From: Bacteroides sp.
Lineage (GTDB): Bacteria > Bacteroidota > Bacteroidia > Bacteroidales > Bacteroidaceae
Direction: 5' to 3'
Assembly (NCBI RefSeq): GCF_030151085.1
Contig: NZ_JASLER010000078.1
Span: 1 to 64,000, forward strand
Length of the DNA: 64,000 nucleotides
Each line of letters begins with the position of its first letter. Positions within the stretch are counted from its first letter, which is position 1. Made by a program: the position numbers and the translations under genes. This document shows, one piece after another, positions 17,364 to 26,382 of this stretch. The notes below the pieces were generated by a model. That model was not told the origin of the DNA. It was given only the letters and a program-made list of their open reading frames with translations, and did no database searches.

Positions 17364-18665
17364 TCAAGTCGGTTCTTCCAAAATTCGATTATAGATAGCT
17401 AGTCTTGTATCCAACATTTCTTGGGGATTATACAGCTGCCGCAATCGATATTCTGCCTGATTAACTATTCTCTCTTGCAAGTCCTTATCATCTGCCAATC
17501 GGGCAATTGTTGTGGCAAAGTCTTTAGCCGTATCTGCTATAAGGCATTCTTCTCCATCACGAAAATCCAGGCCTTCAACTCCTTTCGTAGTCGTAACAAA
17601 CGGAGTTTTAGAAAACACAGCATCCAATATTTTCATTCGCATACCACTACCTATACGAATAGGGACCAGGACTATACTTCCACTCAAGAAGTGTTGCAAA
17701 TCATCTACATATCCAACCAATTCCATTTCAGGACAAGAAGCACAAAGTTCTTTTAAAAGTTCCTTATTCCACATCCCGCTCACCTGAAAAGTAAAAGAAA
17801 CCCCCAAATTACGTAAATGAGGAGCAATCTCATTACAGAACCACGCAACAGCATCCAGATTAGGACAATGATTTCCACTCCCAAAGAATGTCAGTCTATT
17901 GGTTGTAGCTGGTACAAAACCTATTTTTGAGGATTCTTTCTGCTGAACTACCGCCGGAGAAGCATAAATACATTCTTTATGTCCTACAAACTCTTCCAAT
18001 ACCTTGCAATCAAACGCCGTTAAAGCAATAATATACTTAAAACGCTGTAAAGCATTACGCTCAAATTCTTTTGCTATTTCAAATGACATCCGGTCTTCAT
18101 CCGTAACCTCTTTGAATAACGACATTTCATTTTCATTATGTACATAACGTAACTCATGATGCAAAAAGATCGTTTTCACATCGGCCGGTAAAACATACCC
18201 TAATGAAATCAATTCATAAAATTCAACTTGAATAATATCAAATCCCTGTCTCGCCACCTGCCCTACATACTTAATATATCCAGAATCAAAATAGCTAAAT
18301 ACAGAATGATGAAGGGTAGACTTTTTACGTACCCAATCTACAGAACCAGTCTCTGAAAACAACAGTTGCCTGTTCAATTTCCGTTCAATGGAAGATTTCA
18401 TTTTCCCTAACCATTTATAATAGATAGGTCGCTTCACTTTTAAAGTATCTTGAGCATTCTCTTTAGTAAATACAAAGAATTCTACATTCCCCCAAATCTT
18501 TCTCAATTCCTCAACATTCCTTTTTTGTGAGCCTGTTTTGGGATAAAGCAGTATAGAAACAGACATTTTATGACGGATATAGTCAACCATATTAAAAAAA
18601 GCCTGATTCCCTCCAGAATTCAGAGGATAAGGTATAAAAGGAATAATAAAAAGAATTCTTTTCAT
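17364..18665 (-). CDS. Glycosyltransferase, GT4-like, longer form
   Basis: 433 residues. RILFIIPFIPYPLNSGGNQA (2-21) is the N-terminal glycine-rich loop. The acceptor half contains FDIIQVEFYEL and TIFLHHELRYVHNE. The donor half has LTFFGSGNHCPNLDAVAWFC (about 264-283), a VGYVDDL loop and LVPIRIGSGMRMKILDA (about 336-352), the Gly-Met-Arg-x-Lys segment of the GT4 group that transfers to membrane-linked acceptors. It is last in the leftward block of four genes. A weak GAACCG...CGGTTC dyad (17336-17377) overlaps both converging gene ends and may help termination. Confidence 0.85.
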   Translation of the reverse strand: MKRILFIIPFIPYPLNSGGNQAFFNMVDYIRHKMSVSILLYPKTGSQKRNVEELRKIWGNVEFFVFTKENAQDTLKVKRPIYYKWLGKMKSSIERKLNRQLLFSETGSVDWVRKKSTLHHSVFSYFDSGYIKYVGQVARQGFDIIQVEFYELISLGYVLPADVKTIFLHHELRYVHNENEMSLFKEVTDEDRMSFEIAKEFERNALQRFKYIIALTAFDCKVLEEFVGHKECIYASPAVVQQKESSKIGFVPATTNRLTFFGSGNHCPNLDAVAWFCNEIAPHLRNLGVSFTFQVSGMWNKELLKELCASCPEMELVGYVDDLQHFLSGSIVLVPIRIGSGMRMKILDAVFSKTPFVTTTKGVEGLDFRDGEECLIADTAKDFATTIARLADDKDLQERIVNQAEYRLRQLYNPQEMLDTRLAIYNRILEEPT

Positions 18666-18698
18666 AGAGTCATATTATATAATAAGTTACAATATTTT

Positions 18699-19682
18699 TT
18701 ATAATCGGTCTCTTTGCTCGGTAGGTAAATAAGGTATAAAAGAACTCAAATATTTATTCATTCTTTCTATCAGATATGCTTTATATCCTCCATGCAGTGT
18801 TTCGCTTAGTTTTTCTAACAAAGAATGTCTGGTCTTTGAATCAAATTGAGCACGTTCTATTTTTTTGTAGAAGATGCCACGTCGCAGAATTTTTCTATAT
18901 GTAGTAATCTGCGGATATTTCTTTTCAAGTCTACTAATTACAGCAAAATCTTCTTCCCAAGCAAGCCCTGTCTTTCTTACTTGCACAGAAGTTGATTGGT
19001 GAAAACGAAAATAGTTCAACTTCTTATATACTTCAATAACCTTTCCCAAGCTTGCCATTTCTGTCCAAAACAACCAGTCTCCACTAGATTTCATAGACAA
19101 CCATTCGGTTTCATCTATCAACTCTGACAAATCACGTCTAAAAAGAACACTACTGGCATTGAATATGTAACACCGCCAATACATATTGCGCAAAACATAA
19201 TCTGAACTATCAAATATTCTATATCCTTCTTTACAAGAATATTGGTTTTTTCCCCATCGATCATGATCTATTTGCAGTTTATTTCCAGCCTCATCTACAC
19301 AATAACTTCCCACAAAGCACAAAGCAGCGCCTTCATTTTCTTCCATCAAAGGAACAGTAGTAGCTAAAAAAGAAGTATCAGCATAATCGTCGCTTTCTGC
19401 AATCCATATATATTTGCCATGAGCCATGGAAAGCCCTTTTTCCCATTGTACAAAAGGGCTACCTGTGTTTTTACAATTTACTTCAACATAAGAAACATGA
19501 GGATGGTTCTTATATAGGTTTATAACCTCAAGACTCTCATCAGTAGATGCGTCATCCAACAAAATTATCTCAATATCCGTATACGTTTGACTCAAAATAG
19601 AATCCATACGCTGTTTTAAGAAACGCGCATAATTATAATTGGGAACAATAACACTTACTAATGGATTTTGATTCATTGCCAT
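18699..19682 (-). CDS. Glycosyltransferase family 2 protein
   Basis: 327 residues. PLVSVIVPNYNYARFLKQRM and IEIILLDDASTDESLEVI form the GT-A nucleotide-binding strands; the acidic motif is WIAESDDYADTSFL (about 92-105). Conserved LFRRDLSELID and SSGDWLFWTEMA (about 180-195) form the catalytic-base region typical of enzymes adding to LOS core. Starts at MAMNQ or, two codons later, at MNQNP. It lies 33 bases upstream of the GT4-like gene and 16 bases downstream of another GT2 gene, so an operon is likely. Confidence 0.87.
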   Translation of the reverse strand: MAMNQNPLVSVIVPNYNYARFLKQRMDSILSQTYTDIEIILLDDASTDESLEVINLYKNHPHVSYVEVNCKNTGSPFVQWEKGLSMAHGKYIWIAESDDYADTSFLATTVPLMEENEGAALCFVGSYCVDEAGNKLQIDHDRWGKNQYSCKEGYRIFDSSDYVLRNMYWRCYIFNASSVLFRRDLSELIDETEWLSMKSSGDWLFWTEMASLGKVIEVYKKLNYFRFHQSTSVQVRKTGLAWEEDFAVISRLEKKYPQITTYRKILRRGIFYKKIERAQFDSKTRHSLLEKLSETLHGGYKAYLIERMNKYLSSFIPYLPTEQRDRL

Positions 19683-19698
19683 ACCTCTAACTCAGCTG

Positions 19699-20697
19699 TC
19701 AAAGACGATGTCGCTTTGATTTAAACATTAATCTAAAAAAACGATATATATTACGATACAAGGATGGGCTATTATAAACCATCCATCGTTTTATTGCACA
19801 AGACACTCCTATTTGTCGCCAATTAAACCGATCATATTTATGCATCTCCAAAAGTACCTTCGTCACAATATCTTCGGTAGCAGAAGAAGAATCTACAAGT
19901 TGGATATGATCTATCAAATGTAATCCTCTCTGAATGACAAATATCGGAGTTTTATCCCAGATATCCTCAGCAAGGATAAAATCATTTTGCTCGCATACAG
20001 CCAAAAATAATTGATACTCTCTTTGAGGATTATACTTACTCTGCATTGTACTCCCCTTCCGTATCACATAATGATACTTAGGAGTATCTTGCAACACCAC
20101 TTTTTCTGCCCTATAGAATATACGATAACAAATAGCCAAATCCTCAAAAACACGATTCTCCGGAAAAATAATACCTTCAAACAAGCACCGTTTGAATAAT
20201 TTATCCATCATATAGTTCCTGACATGTTTATCTACTGCCAAAGCACGAACTGCTTCAACACGATCGAACATGAACTGTTCACCGGAAGAATACTTCGCCT
20301 CACTCTTTCCTCCCTTTTCTATATAACGCGAACAAATGGATATATCAGCGCCATTCTCTATCAGTAGGCGATACAAGAATTCGTACATATCCAACTCAAT
20401 CCAATCATCACTATCTACAAAACCGAGATATTCACCTTGAGCTATGGCTAAACCTCTATTTCTTGCTACGCTTTGACCTGCATTTGTCTGATGAATAACT
20501 TTTATCCGTTTATCCTTTTGGGCAAATAAATCACAAAGCTCTCCCGAACCATCGGAAGAGCCGTCATCTACTAATATTATTTCCAGATTCTTATAAGTCT
20601 GCTCACAAATCGAAAGCAAGCATTTCTCTAAATAGTCTTTTACATTGTAAACAGGTACTATAATGCTTATCTGGGGCAATGTTTCAGTGTTCTCCAT
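19699..20697 (-). CDS. Glycosyltransferase family 2 protein
   Basis: 332 residues. ISIIVPVYNVKDYLEKCLLS, IILVDDGSSDGSGELCD and HQTNAGQSVARNRGLAIAQG are close to the family consensus, with DXD in LGFVDSDDWIELDMYEFL (about 92-109). Such a match is typical of beta-sugar transferases for exopolysaccharide or LOS side chains. The C-terminal third is variable and basic (FKSKRHR at the end), suggesting membrane association. It sits in the leftward block between the GT2 at 18699 and the CDP-glycerol transferase-like gene at 20710. Confidence 0.88.
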   Translation of the reverse strand: MENTETLPQISIIVPVYNVKDYLEKCLLSICEQTYKNLEIILVDDGSSDGSGELCDLFAQKDKRIKVIHQTNAGQSVARNRGLAIAQGEYLGFVDSDDWIELDMYEFLYRLLIENGADISICSRYIEKGGKSEAKYSSGEQFMFDRVEAVRALAVDKHVRNYMMDKLFKRCLFEGIIFPENRVFEDLAICYRIFYRAEKVVLQDTPKYHYVIRKGSTMQSKYNPQREYQLFLAVCEQNDFILAEDIWDKTPIFVIQRGLHLIDHIQLVDSSSATEDIVTKVLLEMHKYDRFNWRQIGVSCAIKRWMVYNSPSLYRNIYRFFRLMFKSKRHRL

Positions 20698-20709
20698 ACG
20701 TCATAACAA

Positions 20710-21774
20710 TTACCACAACCGTAAAGTACTCATCAAAGGATAGCCAACCCGCCATCTTAGTTTAAACTTACGTACCAAATTCCACGGTTTGGTTCTTGTT
20801 CTTCCCTGATAGTACCAAATATAGTTATTCACAGCATCCAACACGCGTGAAGAGGATTCACCATCCAAATGTGCCTCATGTCTATCAACATAAGCACGAA
20901 TTTGCTCCATCAAGGCAGCAGGACGAGAGAGTGCTTTTTCCAAGGCACTTTCTACCTCATTTACATCCGTTACATTCAGCAAATGATTACCGGGGGTGGT
21001 ATTGCAATAAGTCACCACCGGCTTATCTAACATCATATATTCTACAATGACAGATGATGCATCGGATAATAACACATCCGCACGATTTAATAATTCGGCA
21101 TCTACCAATCCACTCTCATGGAAAATGACATTCGGACAAGTTTTTGCCAATTCCTTATACTTCTTGAGTATATCAGAATTTGCAAACTTTGGATGGAACG
21201 AGATAATCCAATCCCATTCTTTTTCTTTGGCCAAACGTTTAATGGTTTCAAACAGATAAGGAGCCGAAGTAATAGTCTTCGTAAATGTTGTAGAGTACAA
21301 CACTACCGGACGTGCGTTATGAGAAGATAAATTGCGTTCTTTTACCAACGCATCTGCCTTGCACCATCCTGTTTCATAAACCTTGAAGAAACCATATTTC
21401 TTTTCAAGTTCTTTAAATGGTGCAGTACTAGTCTCCCCTTGCGTACAATACATATCGAACCAACCACGAACAGAAAAATGATCGTCCTTTTCGTCACCTC
21501 GTTTATTGATAGGATATCCATGAAAAAGACAGACTTTTACTCCCGGAAAGAAATCGTAGATATAATTGCCTGGTGCAAAAACAGCAATGGGATTGTAATC
21601 CATAACAGCCTGTACAGATCGCAACCACCTTTCATTCTTTTCCAGTAGTTTCGGACAGCCTTGCTCTATAAACCATGCAACTTCATCACCCCTGCGCAGA
21701 ATTTCATCCTGCAAAGGTCGTAGAATAGGATATGAGTATGCTACCGATACAAAAAACAAATATTTCTTCTTCAT
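20710..21774 (-). CDS. CDP-glycerol glycerophosphotransferase-like protein (TagB/TagF type)
   Basis: 354 residues with no transmembrane helix, like the catalytic GT-B module of TagB/TagF. Landmarks: VCLFHGYPINKRG (about 81-93, with the catalytic-type His in a HG motif), YSTTFTKTITSAPYLFETIK, IISFHPKFANSDIL (about 196-209), the donor-binding ADVLLSDASSVIVEYMMLDKP (about 233-253) and NHLLNVTDVNEVESAL. In Gram-positives such enzymes polymerise glycerol-phosphate wall teichoic acid. In a Gram-negative LOS cluster a single transfer of a phospho-polyol from a CDP-donor is more likely. It is the first gene of the leftward block. The CDP-polyol donor synthase is not in the window. Confidence 0.8.
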   Translation of the reverse strand: MKKKYLFFVSVAYSYPILRPLQDEILRRGDEVAWFIEQGCPKLLEKNERWLRSVQAVMDYNPIAVFAPGNYIYDFFPGVKVCLFHGYPINKRGDEKDDHFSVRGWFDMYCTQGETSTAPFKELEKKYGFFKVYETGWCKADALVKERNLSSHNARPVVLYSTTFTKTITSAPYLFETIKRLAKEKEWDWIISFHPKFANSDILKKYKELAKTCPNVIFHESGLVDAELLNRADVLLSDASSVIVEYMMLDKPVVTYCNTTPGNHLLNVTDVNEVESALEKALSRPAALMEQIRAYVDRHEAHLDGESSSRVLDAVNNYIWYYQGRTRTKPWNLVRKFKLRWRVGYPLMSTLRLW

Positions 21775-21991
21775 AAAATTAAACGTCTCCGATACTATTC
21801 TTTGTAATCGCGAGATTAAAAACAGAATAGTTTAGTTTAGGCTAAATTAATGTCTTCTTTTCTATTCAAAAACTCACTTTCAGTAATTAAATGCAAAAGT
21901 ATATATTTTACTGCATCCATACACATACTATTTATAACAATTTGCAGTTCGTTCTTAAAAACCTCATTAATTAAGGTACATTATTTTTTAT

Positions 21992-21999
21992 TATCTTTG
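21992..21999 (+). promoter_or_regulatory. -7 element of the LtaS-like gene
   Basis: TATCTTTG lies 28 bases upstream of the ATG at 22028. Only a poor TTA match is found near -33. Confidence 0.45.
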
Positions 22000-22027
22000 C
22001 CACCGAAATGATTAAATAAATAGTGCA

Positions 22028-23830
22028 ATGACCAAAAGCAAATTACAGCGTAGCTACCACGAACATCACCGAAAAACCGATAAAGCCACTTTATTGTTCG
22101 GAATTACCATCTTTTTCAAATTCTTACTTTTTGACTTTATTTGGAGTCTGACAACTACATTTGCTTCGTTTTCTACTTTTGAGTTTTATACCACTAAATT
22201 AATCACGACTCTGGTACTACTTATCCCCTTCCTTTTTTTCAGGCTTTGGAAAACAGAAATTGTTATTATGTTCCTACTGGATATACTTCTTATCATTAAT
22301 TTGATGTATTTCCGTACTTACTATACCGCTATTCCTCTAAGCAGCTATGCACTATCGGGAAATCTCGCCGATTTCAAAGGAAGTGTTTATGACTCTTTCT
22401 GCTGGTACGATATATTCTTCCCTTTATCCACTCTTGCTTGCATTCCACTTTATCTATTTTACAAACGTAAACAAGAGAAAAAGCCCCATACTCTTTATTG
22501 GATACTTTTAAGCGGTAGTATCGCAATCTTTGCTATAGTTACCACCCTCAAAGGTGGATTTAAAGAAGCATATGGTAAAATACGCCAAGAAGCTTATTTA
22601 TGTGCAAGTACTACTTCTATATACACAGTATTCGGAAACTTGTATTATGATCTGATAAATCAGAAACAAGAACTCACCCCTCAAATACAACAAACAATTG
22701 AAAACTGGCTAAGTCAGAAGCCCGAACATCATGCTCTCGCCCAAAAAATATCCGTACGCAATAATTGTATCGTTATCTTGGCTGAGTCATTGGAAAGTTG
22801 GGTGCTTGAAACAAAAATAGAAGGGCAAGAAATCACTCCTCATTTAAATAAATTACTACAAGATTCCACCACTTTATATGCCCCGTATGTATTAACCCAA
22901 GTAAAGGGTGGACGGTCTATTGATGCCCAATTGCTACTTTGTGCAGGAATGCTTCCAATCAATAGCGGAACATACAGTAGCCAATACCCCGATCACACTT
23001 ATGGCACTCTACAAAAGGCTATGCACCAGAAAAAGAATTCACGTAATTATCTTTTAACTATAGACAAGGTATCTACCTGGAATCAAGGTGTGATTGCCTA
23101 CAATTTCGGCATCGACTCCATCATTGCTTATCATGATTTTGAGCAAACCGGAGCTTTCGGTACCCATAAACGTGTCGGAGACCACCCTTTCCTGAAACAA
23201 TGCCGCAAAAAAATCGAGAATGGAGAAATCTGGAAGAAAGGAGAAAATGCATATATACAATGTATCACTTATTCCGGTCATGCACCTTTCAAGCTCCCCG
23301 AAGAATTGAAAGAAGTGTCATTCTCAACCGCCATTCCTCAAAAGATGAATGATTATATGACAATGGCACATTACACAGACAATGCGATTGGAGAATTTGT
23401 AGAATTCCTAAAAACACGTCCGGAATATGCAGAAACACTGATAGTCATCACCGGCGACCACGAAGGATTAGCCAATTACCGTCCGGAGTTATGCCATGCT
23501 CCCGGTGGAAAAGGAGTCGTATCCGATAAAACATTTACTCCATTTATTGTAGTCAACTCGCCGGTAGGAATGCGTTACGACAAAGTAATGGGACAAATAG
23601 ATATGTATCCAACTCTGCTAAACCTGCTGCAATTGGATGATTATGAATGGACAGGATTAGGAGAGAGTATCCTCAATCCACAGAAAAAAGGATTTGCCGT
23701 CAACCCACAAATGAATGTAGAAGGTGAAGCAGTCAGTCCGGAAGAAAGTGAGTTTGCTAAGAATGCCTATGACATTTCCGATATGATGATTCGCTTTGAC
23801 TATTTAGGCAAATGCACTAAAGAGAAGTAA
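22028..23830 (+). CDS. LTA synthase-family phosphotransferase (alkaline phosphatase fold, five TM helices)
   Basis: 600 residues. Five membrane helices occupy residues about 20-185, followed by a periplasmic sulfatase/alkaline phosphatase-type domain. Metal and nucleophile motifs: IVILAESLESWV (about 249-260, Glu ligand), QVKGGRSIDAQLL (about 297-309, Ser where LtaS has its Thr nucleophile), VITGDHEGL (about 476-484) and a final His in ELCHAPGGK. The family moves phosphoglycerol or phosphoethanolamine from phospholipids to acceptors on the outer face of the inner membrane. In this context lipid A, core or LOS sugars are likely acceptors. It has its own -7 box and precedes the DUF4254 operon. 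Confidence 0.88.
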   Translation: MTKSKLQRSYHEHHRKTDKATLLFGITIFFKFLLFDFIWSLTTTFASFSTFEFYTTKLITTLVLLIPFLFFRLWKTEIVIMFLLDILLIINLMYFRTYYTAIPLSSYALSGNLADFKGSVYDSFCWYDIFFPLSTLACIPLYLFYKRKQEKKPHTLYWILLSGSIAIFAIVTTLKGGFKEAYGKIRQEAYLCASTTSIYTVFGNLYYDLINQKQELTPQIQQTIENWLSQKPEHHALAQKISVRNNCIVILAESLESWVLETKIEGQEITPHLNKLLQDSTTLYAPYVLTQVKGGRSIDAQLLLCAGMLPINSGTYSSQYPDHTYGTLQKAMHQKKNSRNYLLTIDKVSTWNQGVIAYNFGIDSIIAYHDFEQTGAFGTHKRVGDHPFLKQCRKKIENGEIWKKGENAYIQCITYSGHAPFKLPEELKEVSFSTAIPQKMNDYMTMAHYTDNAIGEFVEFLKTRPEYAETLIVITGDHEGLANYRPELCHAPGGKGVVSDKTFTPFIVVNSPVGMRYDKVMGQIDMYPTLLNLLQLDDYEWTGLGESILNPQKKGFAVNPQMNVEGEAVSPEESEFAKNAYDISDMMIRFDYLGKCTKEK

Positions 23831-23845
23831 AAAGGAATGTAATAA

Positions 23846-23876
23846 TTGGAAATGTAGAAAAGTTTGCATAGTTTTG
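23846..23876 (+). promoter_or_regulatory. Promoter of the DUF4254-GT9-kinase operon
   Basis: TTG at 23846-23848 and TAGTTTTG at 23869-23876 are 20 nt apart, matching the Bacteroides -33/-7 pattern. Leader length would be about 30 nt. Confidence 0.65.
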
Positions 23877-23913
23877 TAAACAATTAAAATTTTATCACCA
23901 AATCTTTGAATTT

Positions 23914-24519
23914 ATGAGTTTTACAACACTTAGCAACGGTATCTTTGCGGAATCCATTCTCGATTACCACAAGAAGAATCATGTAGATACTCCTATCCAA
24001 AACCCATATCCACTAAAAAGCATCGAATACTATTTATATCTGAAAAATTGGATTGACACTGTTCAGTGGCATCTGGAAGATATCATACGTGATCCAAACA
24101 TCGATCCGGTAGAAGCTTTGAAAATAAAAAGAAGAATTGATAAATCCAATCAGGATCGTACGGACCTAGTTGAATTAATTGACAGCTATTTCCTTGATAA
24201 ATACAAAGATATTCAAGTAAAGACAGATGCTATTATCAATACCGAAAGTCCGGCATGGGCTATCGACCGTCTCTCTATTCTTGCATTAAAGATATATCAC
24301 ATGCGTCAGGAAGTGGAACGTACCGACACCACTCCCGAACACCATGCCCAGTGTGAAACTAAACTGAATATTTTGCTAGAACAACAAATTGATTTATCAA
24401 CCGCCATCAACCAACTGATTGCAGACATTGAAGCCGGAAGTAAATACATGAAGGTTTATAAACAAATGAAGATGTATAACGACCCCAGCCTAAATCCTGT
24501 TCTTTACGGTAAAAAATGA
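23914..24519 (+). CDS. DUF4254 family protein
   Basis: 201 residues, almost wholly alpha-helical, with no signal or membrane segment. The pattern NPYPLKSIEYYLYLKNWIDTV (parts at about 29-49), RDPNIDPVEALKIKRRID and DRTDLVELIDSYFLDKY matches the DUF4254 family as I know it, which is commonly next to heptosyltransferase-like GT9 genes in Bacteroidetes. Its stop overlaps the GT9 start by 4 bases (ATGA), so it is co-translated with it. The function is unknown; a structural or regulatory partner of LPS-core assembly is inferred from context only. Confidence 0.85.
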   Translation: MSFTTLSNGIFAESILDYHKKNHVDTPIQNPYPLKSIEYYLYLKNWIDTVQWHLEDIIRDPNIDPVEALKIKRRIDKSNQDRTDLVELIDSYFLDKYKDIQVKTDAIINTESPAWAIDRLSILALKIYHMRQEVERTDTTPEHHAQCETKLNILLEQQIDLSTAINQLIADIEAGSKYMKVYKQMKMYNDPSLNPVLYGKK

Positions 24520-25544
24520 GGTTACTAATTATAAGGTTCTCTGCATTGGGCGACATTGCAATGACAGTTCCGATCATTGATTCATTAGCCAAACAATATC
24601 CGCATTTAGAAATCACGGTATTGAGCAAGCCCTTTGCAGCTCCTATATTCTCACAGATGCCTGCCAACGTAAAATTTCAAGGAGCAGACATTAAACAATA
24701 TAGCGGGTTTACAGGCTTATTACGATTATTCTGTAAGCTTAGAAAAGAAAAATACGATGCAGTTGCAGATCTACACGACGTACTTCGCTCTAAAGTATTA
24801 CGCGGACTATTTTTCCTATTCGGGAAAAAGACTGCACATATAGATAAAGGCAGAAAAGAAAAGAAAACATTAATACGAGCTAAGCATAAAATATTGCGTC
24901 CACTAACGAGCTCCTTCAATCGATATGCAGATGTATTCCAGCAATTGGGTTTTCCAGTAGAAATAAAATTCAACTCTATCTATAAAGAGAAGAAAGGAGA
25001 TACCACTCTGTTTCAAGACATTACCGGAGTACCTGATAATAAACATTGGATCGGCATCGCACCTTTTGCAGCACATAAAGGGAAAATATTGCCGGATGAA
25101 ACCATTGCAACGCTTATTCATGAAGCATCTTTGCATGATGATTGGAAAATATTTCTGTTTGGAGGAGGTAAAGCTGAAACGGAAAAGCTGGAAGCTTGGG
25201 CAGGAAAACACCTCAATGTACAATCACTGGCCGGTAAACTCAACATGAATCAAGAGCTGTCACTGATGAGTTATCTGGAAGCGATGATTTCTATGGATTC
25301 AGCCAATATGCATTTAGCCTCTTTGACAGGAACACCGGTGATTTCAATATGGGGAGCTACTCATCCCTATGCAGGTTTTATGGGCTGGAAACAAAGCATT
25401 CAAAATGCAATACAAGTAGATCTTCCTTGCCGTCCATGCTCTATCTTCGGCAATAAACCTTGCTGGAGAGGTGACTATGCATGCTTGACAGGCATTCGCC
25501 CGGAAAGCATCATTCAGCATTTAGAAAAAGTAATCAAAGTATGA
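24516..25544 (+). CDS. Glycosyltransferase family 9 (heptosyltransferase-like)
   Basis: 342 residues. N-terminal LLIIRFSALGDIAMTVPIID (2-21) is the GT9 start; YDAVADLHDVLRSKVL and HIDKGRKEKK follow. The donor half has WIGIAPFAAHKGKILPDETI (about 178-197), IFLFGGGKAE, and MISMDSANMHLASLTGTPVI (about 256-275), the conserved D-S-x-x-M-H-L-A segment, then WGATHPYAGF. GT9 enzymes add ADP-heptose to the LPS inner core in enterobacteria; in Bacteroides the donor may differ. It overlaps the genes on both sides by 4 bases. Four cysteines near the C-terminus (CRPCSIFGNKPC...C) are typical of many Bacteroidetes members. Confidence 0.92.
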   Translation: MRLLIIRFSALGDIAMTVPIIDSLAKQYPHLEITVLSKPFAAPIFSQMPANVKFQGADIKQYSGFTGLLRLFCKLRKEKYDAVADLHDVLRSKVLRGLFFLFGKKTAHIDKGRKEKKTLIRAKHKILRPLTSSFNRYADVFQQLGFPVEIKFNSIYKEKKGDTTLFQDITGVPDNKHWIGIAPFAAHKGKILPDETIATLIHEASLHDDWKIFLFGGGKAETEKLEAWAGKHLNVQSLAGKLNMNQELSLMSYLEAMISMDSANMHLASLTGTPVISIWGATHPYAGFMGWKQSIQNAIQVDLPCRPCSIFGNKPCWRGDYACLTGIRPESIIQHLEKVIKV

Positions 25545-26281
25545 AAATTATTATCAGTCCTCAATATCAATCTGCACAATCATTCATTTCACAATTCCCT
25601 GAAATCTTCCGGAATAAAGGCGAGCTGATTTTCAAAAAGCGAAATGAAGTGAAACGTTTCTACACAGATTATGGTGAATGGATTGTGAAACGGTATAAAA
25701 CCCCCAATATATTCCAGCAATTAGCTTATACGTTCTGGAGAAAAAGCAAAGCCGAAAGAGCATTCCTTTATGCTGAAAAGCTGTTATCGCTTGGAATTGA
25801 TACTCCGACAGGCATTGCCTACATTGAAAAAAGAAAAGGAATATGGTTTGATGACAGCTATTTTATTTCCGTAGCGTGTCCTTATCCACCCGTATTCCCA
25901 TTACTTATCGAAAAATCGGACTTTGATAAAGAACTGGCCAACGCACTTACTCTCTTTTTTGTAAAGCTACATCAGAAAGGTATCCTACACGGAGACCTTA
26001 ACCTTGACAATATCCTCTATCATATAGATGATAAAGGTGAATATCAATTCTCCGTTATAGATACTAACCGTACTCTATTCAAATCGAAGCCTACTCCCAA
26101 AGAGTGTCTTGATAATCTAATAAGAGTTACCCATCGCCGCGATCTGCTACAATATATTGTAGAAAAATACGCTGAAATACGAAGATGGGACGCAGCCAAT
26201 TGTACCCAAAAAGTCATTAAGGCTTTAGATAAATTCGAAAAAAAGAAAAGGTTAAAACGAAAATTGAGAAACAAGAAGTAA
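25541..26281 (+). CDS. LPS core kinase-like protein (Kdo/InaA kinase family)
   Basis: 246 residues from the ATG at 25541, which overlaps the GT9 stop by 4 bases; a longer frame starts inside the GT9 gene and is rejected. A protein-kinase-like fold is shown by FTDYGEWIVKRY-type beta strands (the YGEWIVKRYK lysine), the catalytic loop LHGDLNLDNILY (about 150-161), and SVIDTNRTLF (about 174-183), where DTN replaces the usual DFG. Such enzymes phosphorylate Kdo or heptose in the LPS core. The basic tail (about 20 residues of Lys/Arg) should bind the membrane. It ends the DUF4254-GT9 operon. Confidence 0.87.
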   Translation: MKIIISPQYQSAQSFISQFPEIFRNKGELIFKKRNEVKRFYTDYGEWIVKRYKTPNIFQQLAYTFWRKSKAERAFLYAEKLLSLGIDTPTGIAYIEKRKGIWFDDSYFISVACPYPPVFPLLIEKSDFDKELANALTLFFVKLHQKGILHGDLNLDNILYHIDDKGEYQFSVIDTNRTLFKSKPTPKECLDNLIRVTHRRDLLQYIVEKYAEIRRWDAANCTQKVIKALDKFEKKKRLKRKLRNKK

Positions 26282-26290
26282 ATCAGCTTG

Positions 26291-26322
26291 TTTGCCGCTA
26301 CTAAATAAAATGCATATATTTG
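26291..26322 (+). promoter_or_regulatory. Promoter of the PLP enzyme-LicC-like-LicD operon
   Basis: TTTG at 26291-26294 and TATATTTG at 26315-26322 are 20 nt apart, the best two-element match in the window. It gives the cassette its own start, with a leader of about 54 nt. Confidence 0.7.
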
Positions 26323-26382
26323 CAAAATTTTAATCAATATCCTTTAGTTAGGCTTATAAAAAGGAGTAATACAAAAAACAAG

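Noticed and set aside
11255..21774. Capsular polysaccharide (PS) locus
   Set aside because: No UpxY/UpxZ, Wzx, Wzy, initiating phosphosugar transferase or invertible promoter repeats are seen.
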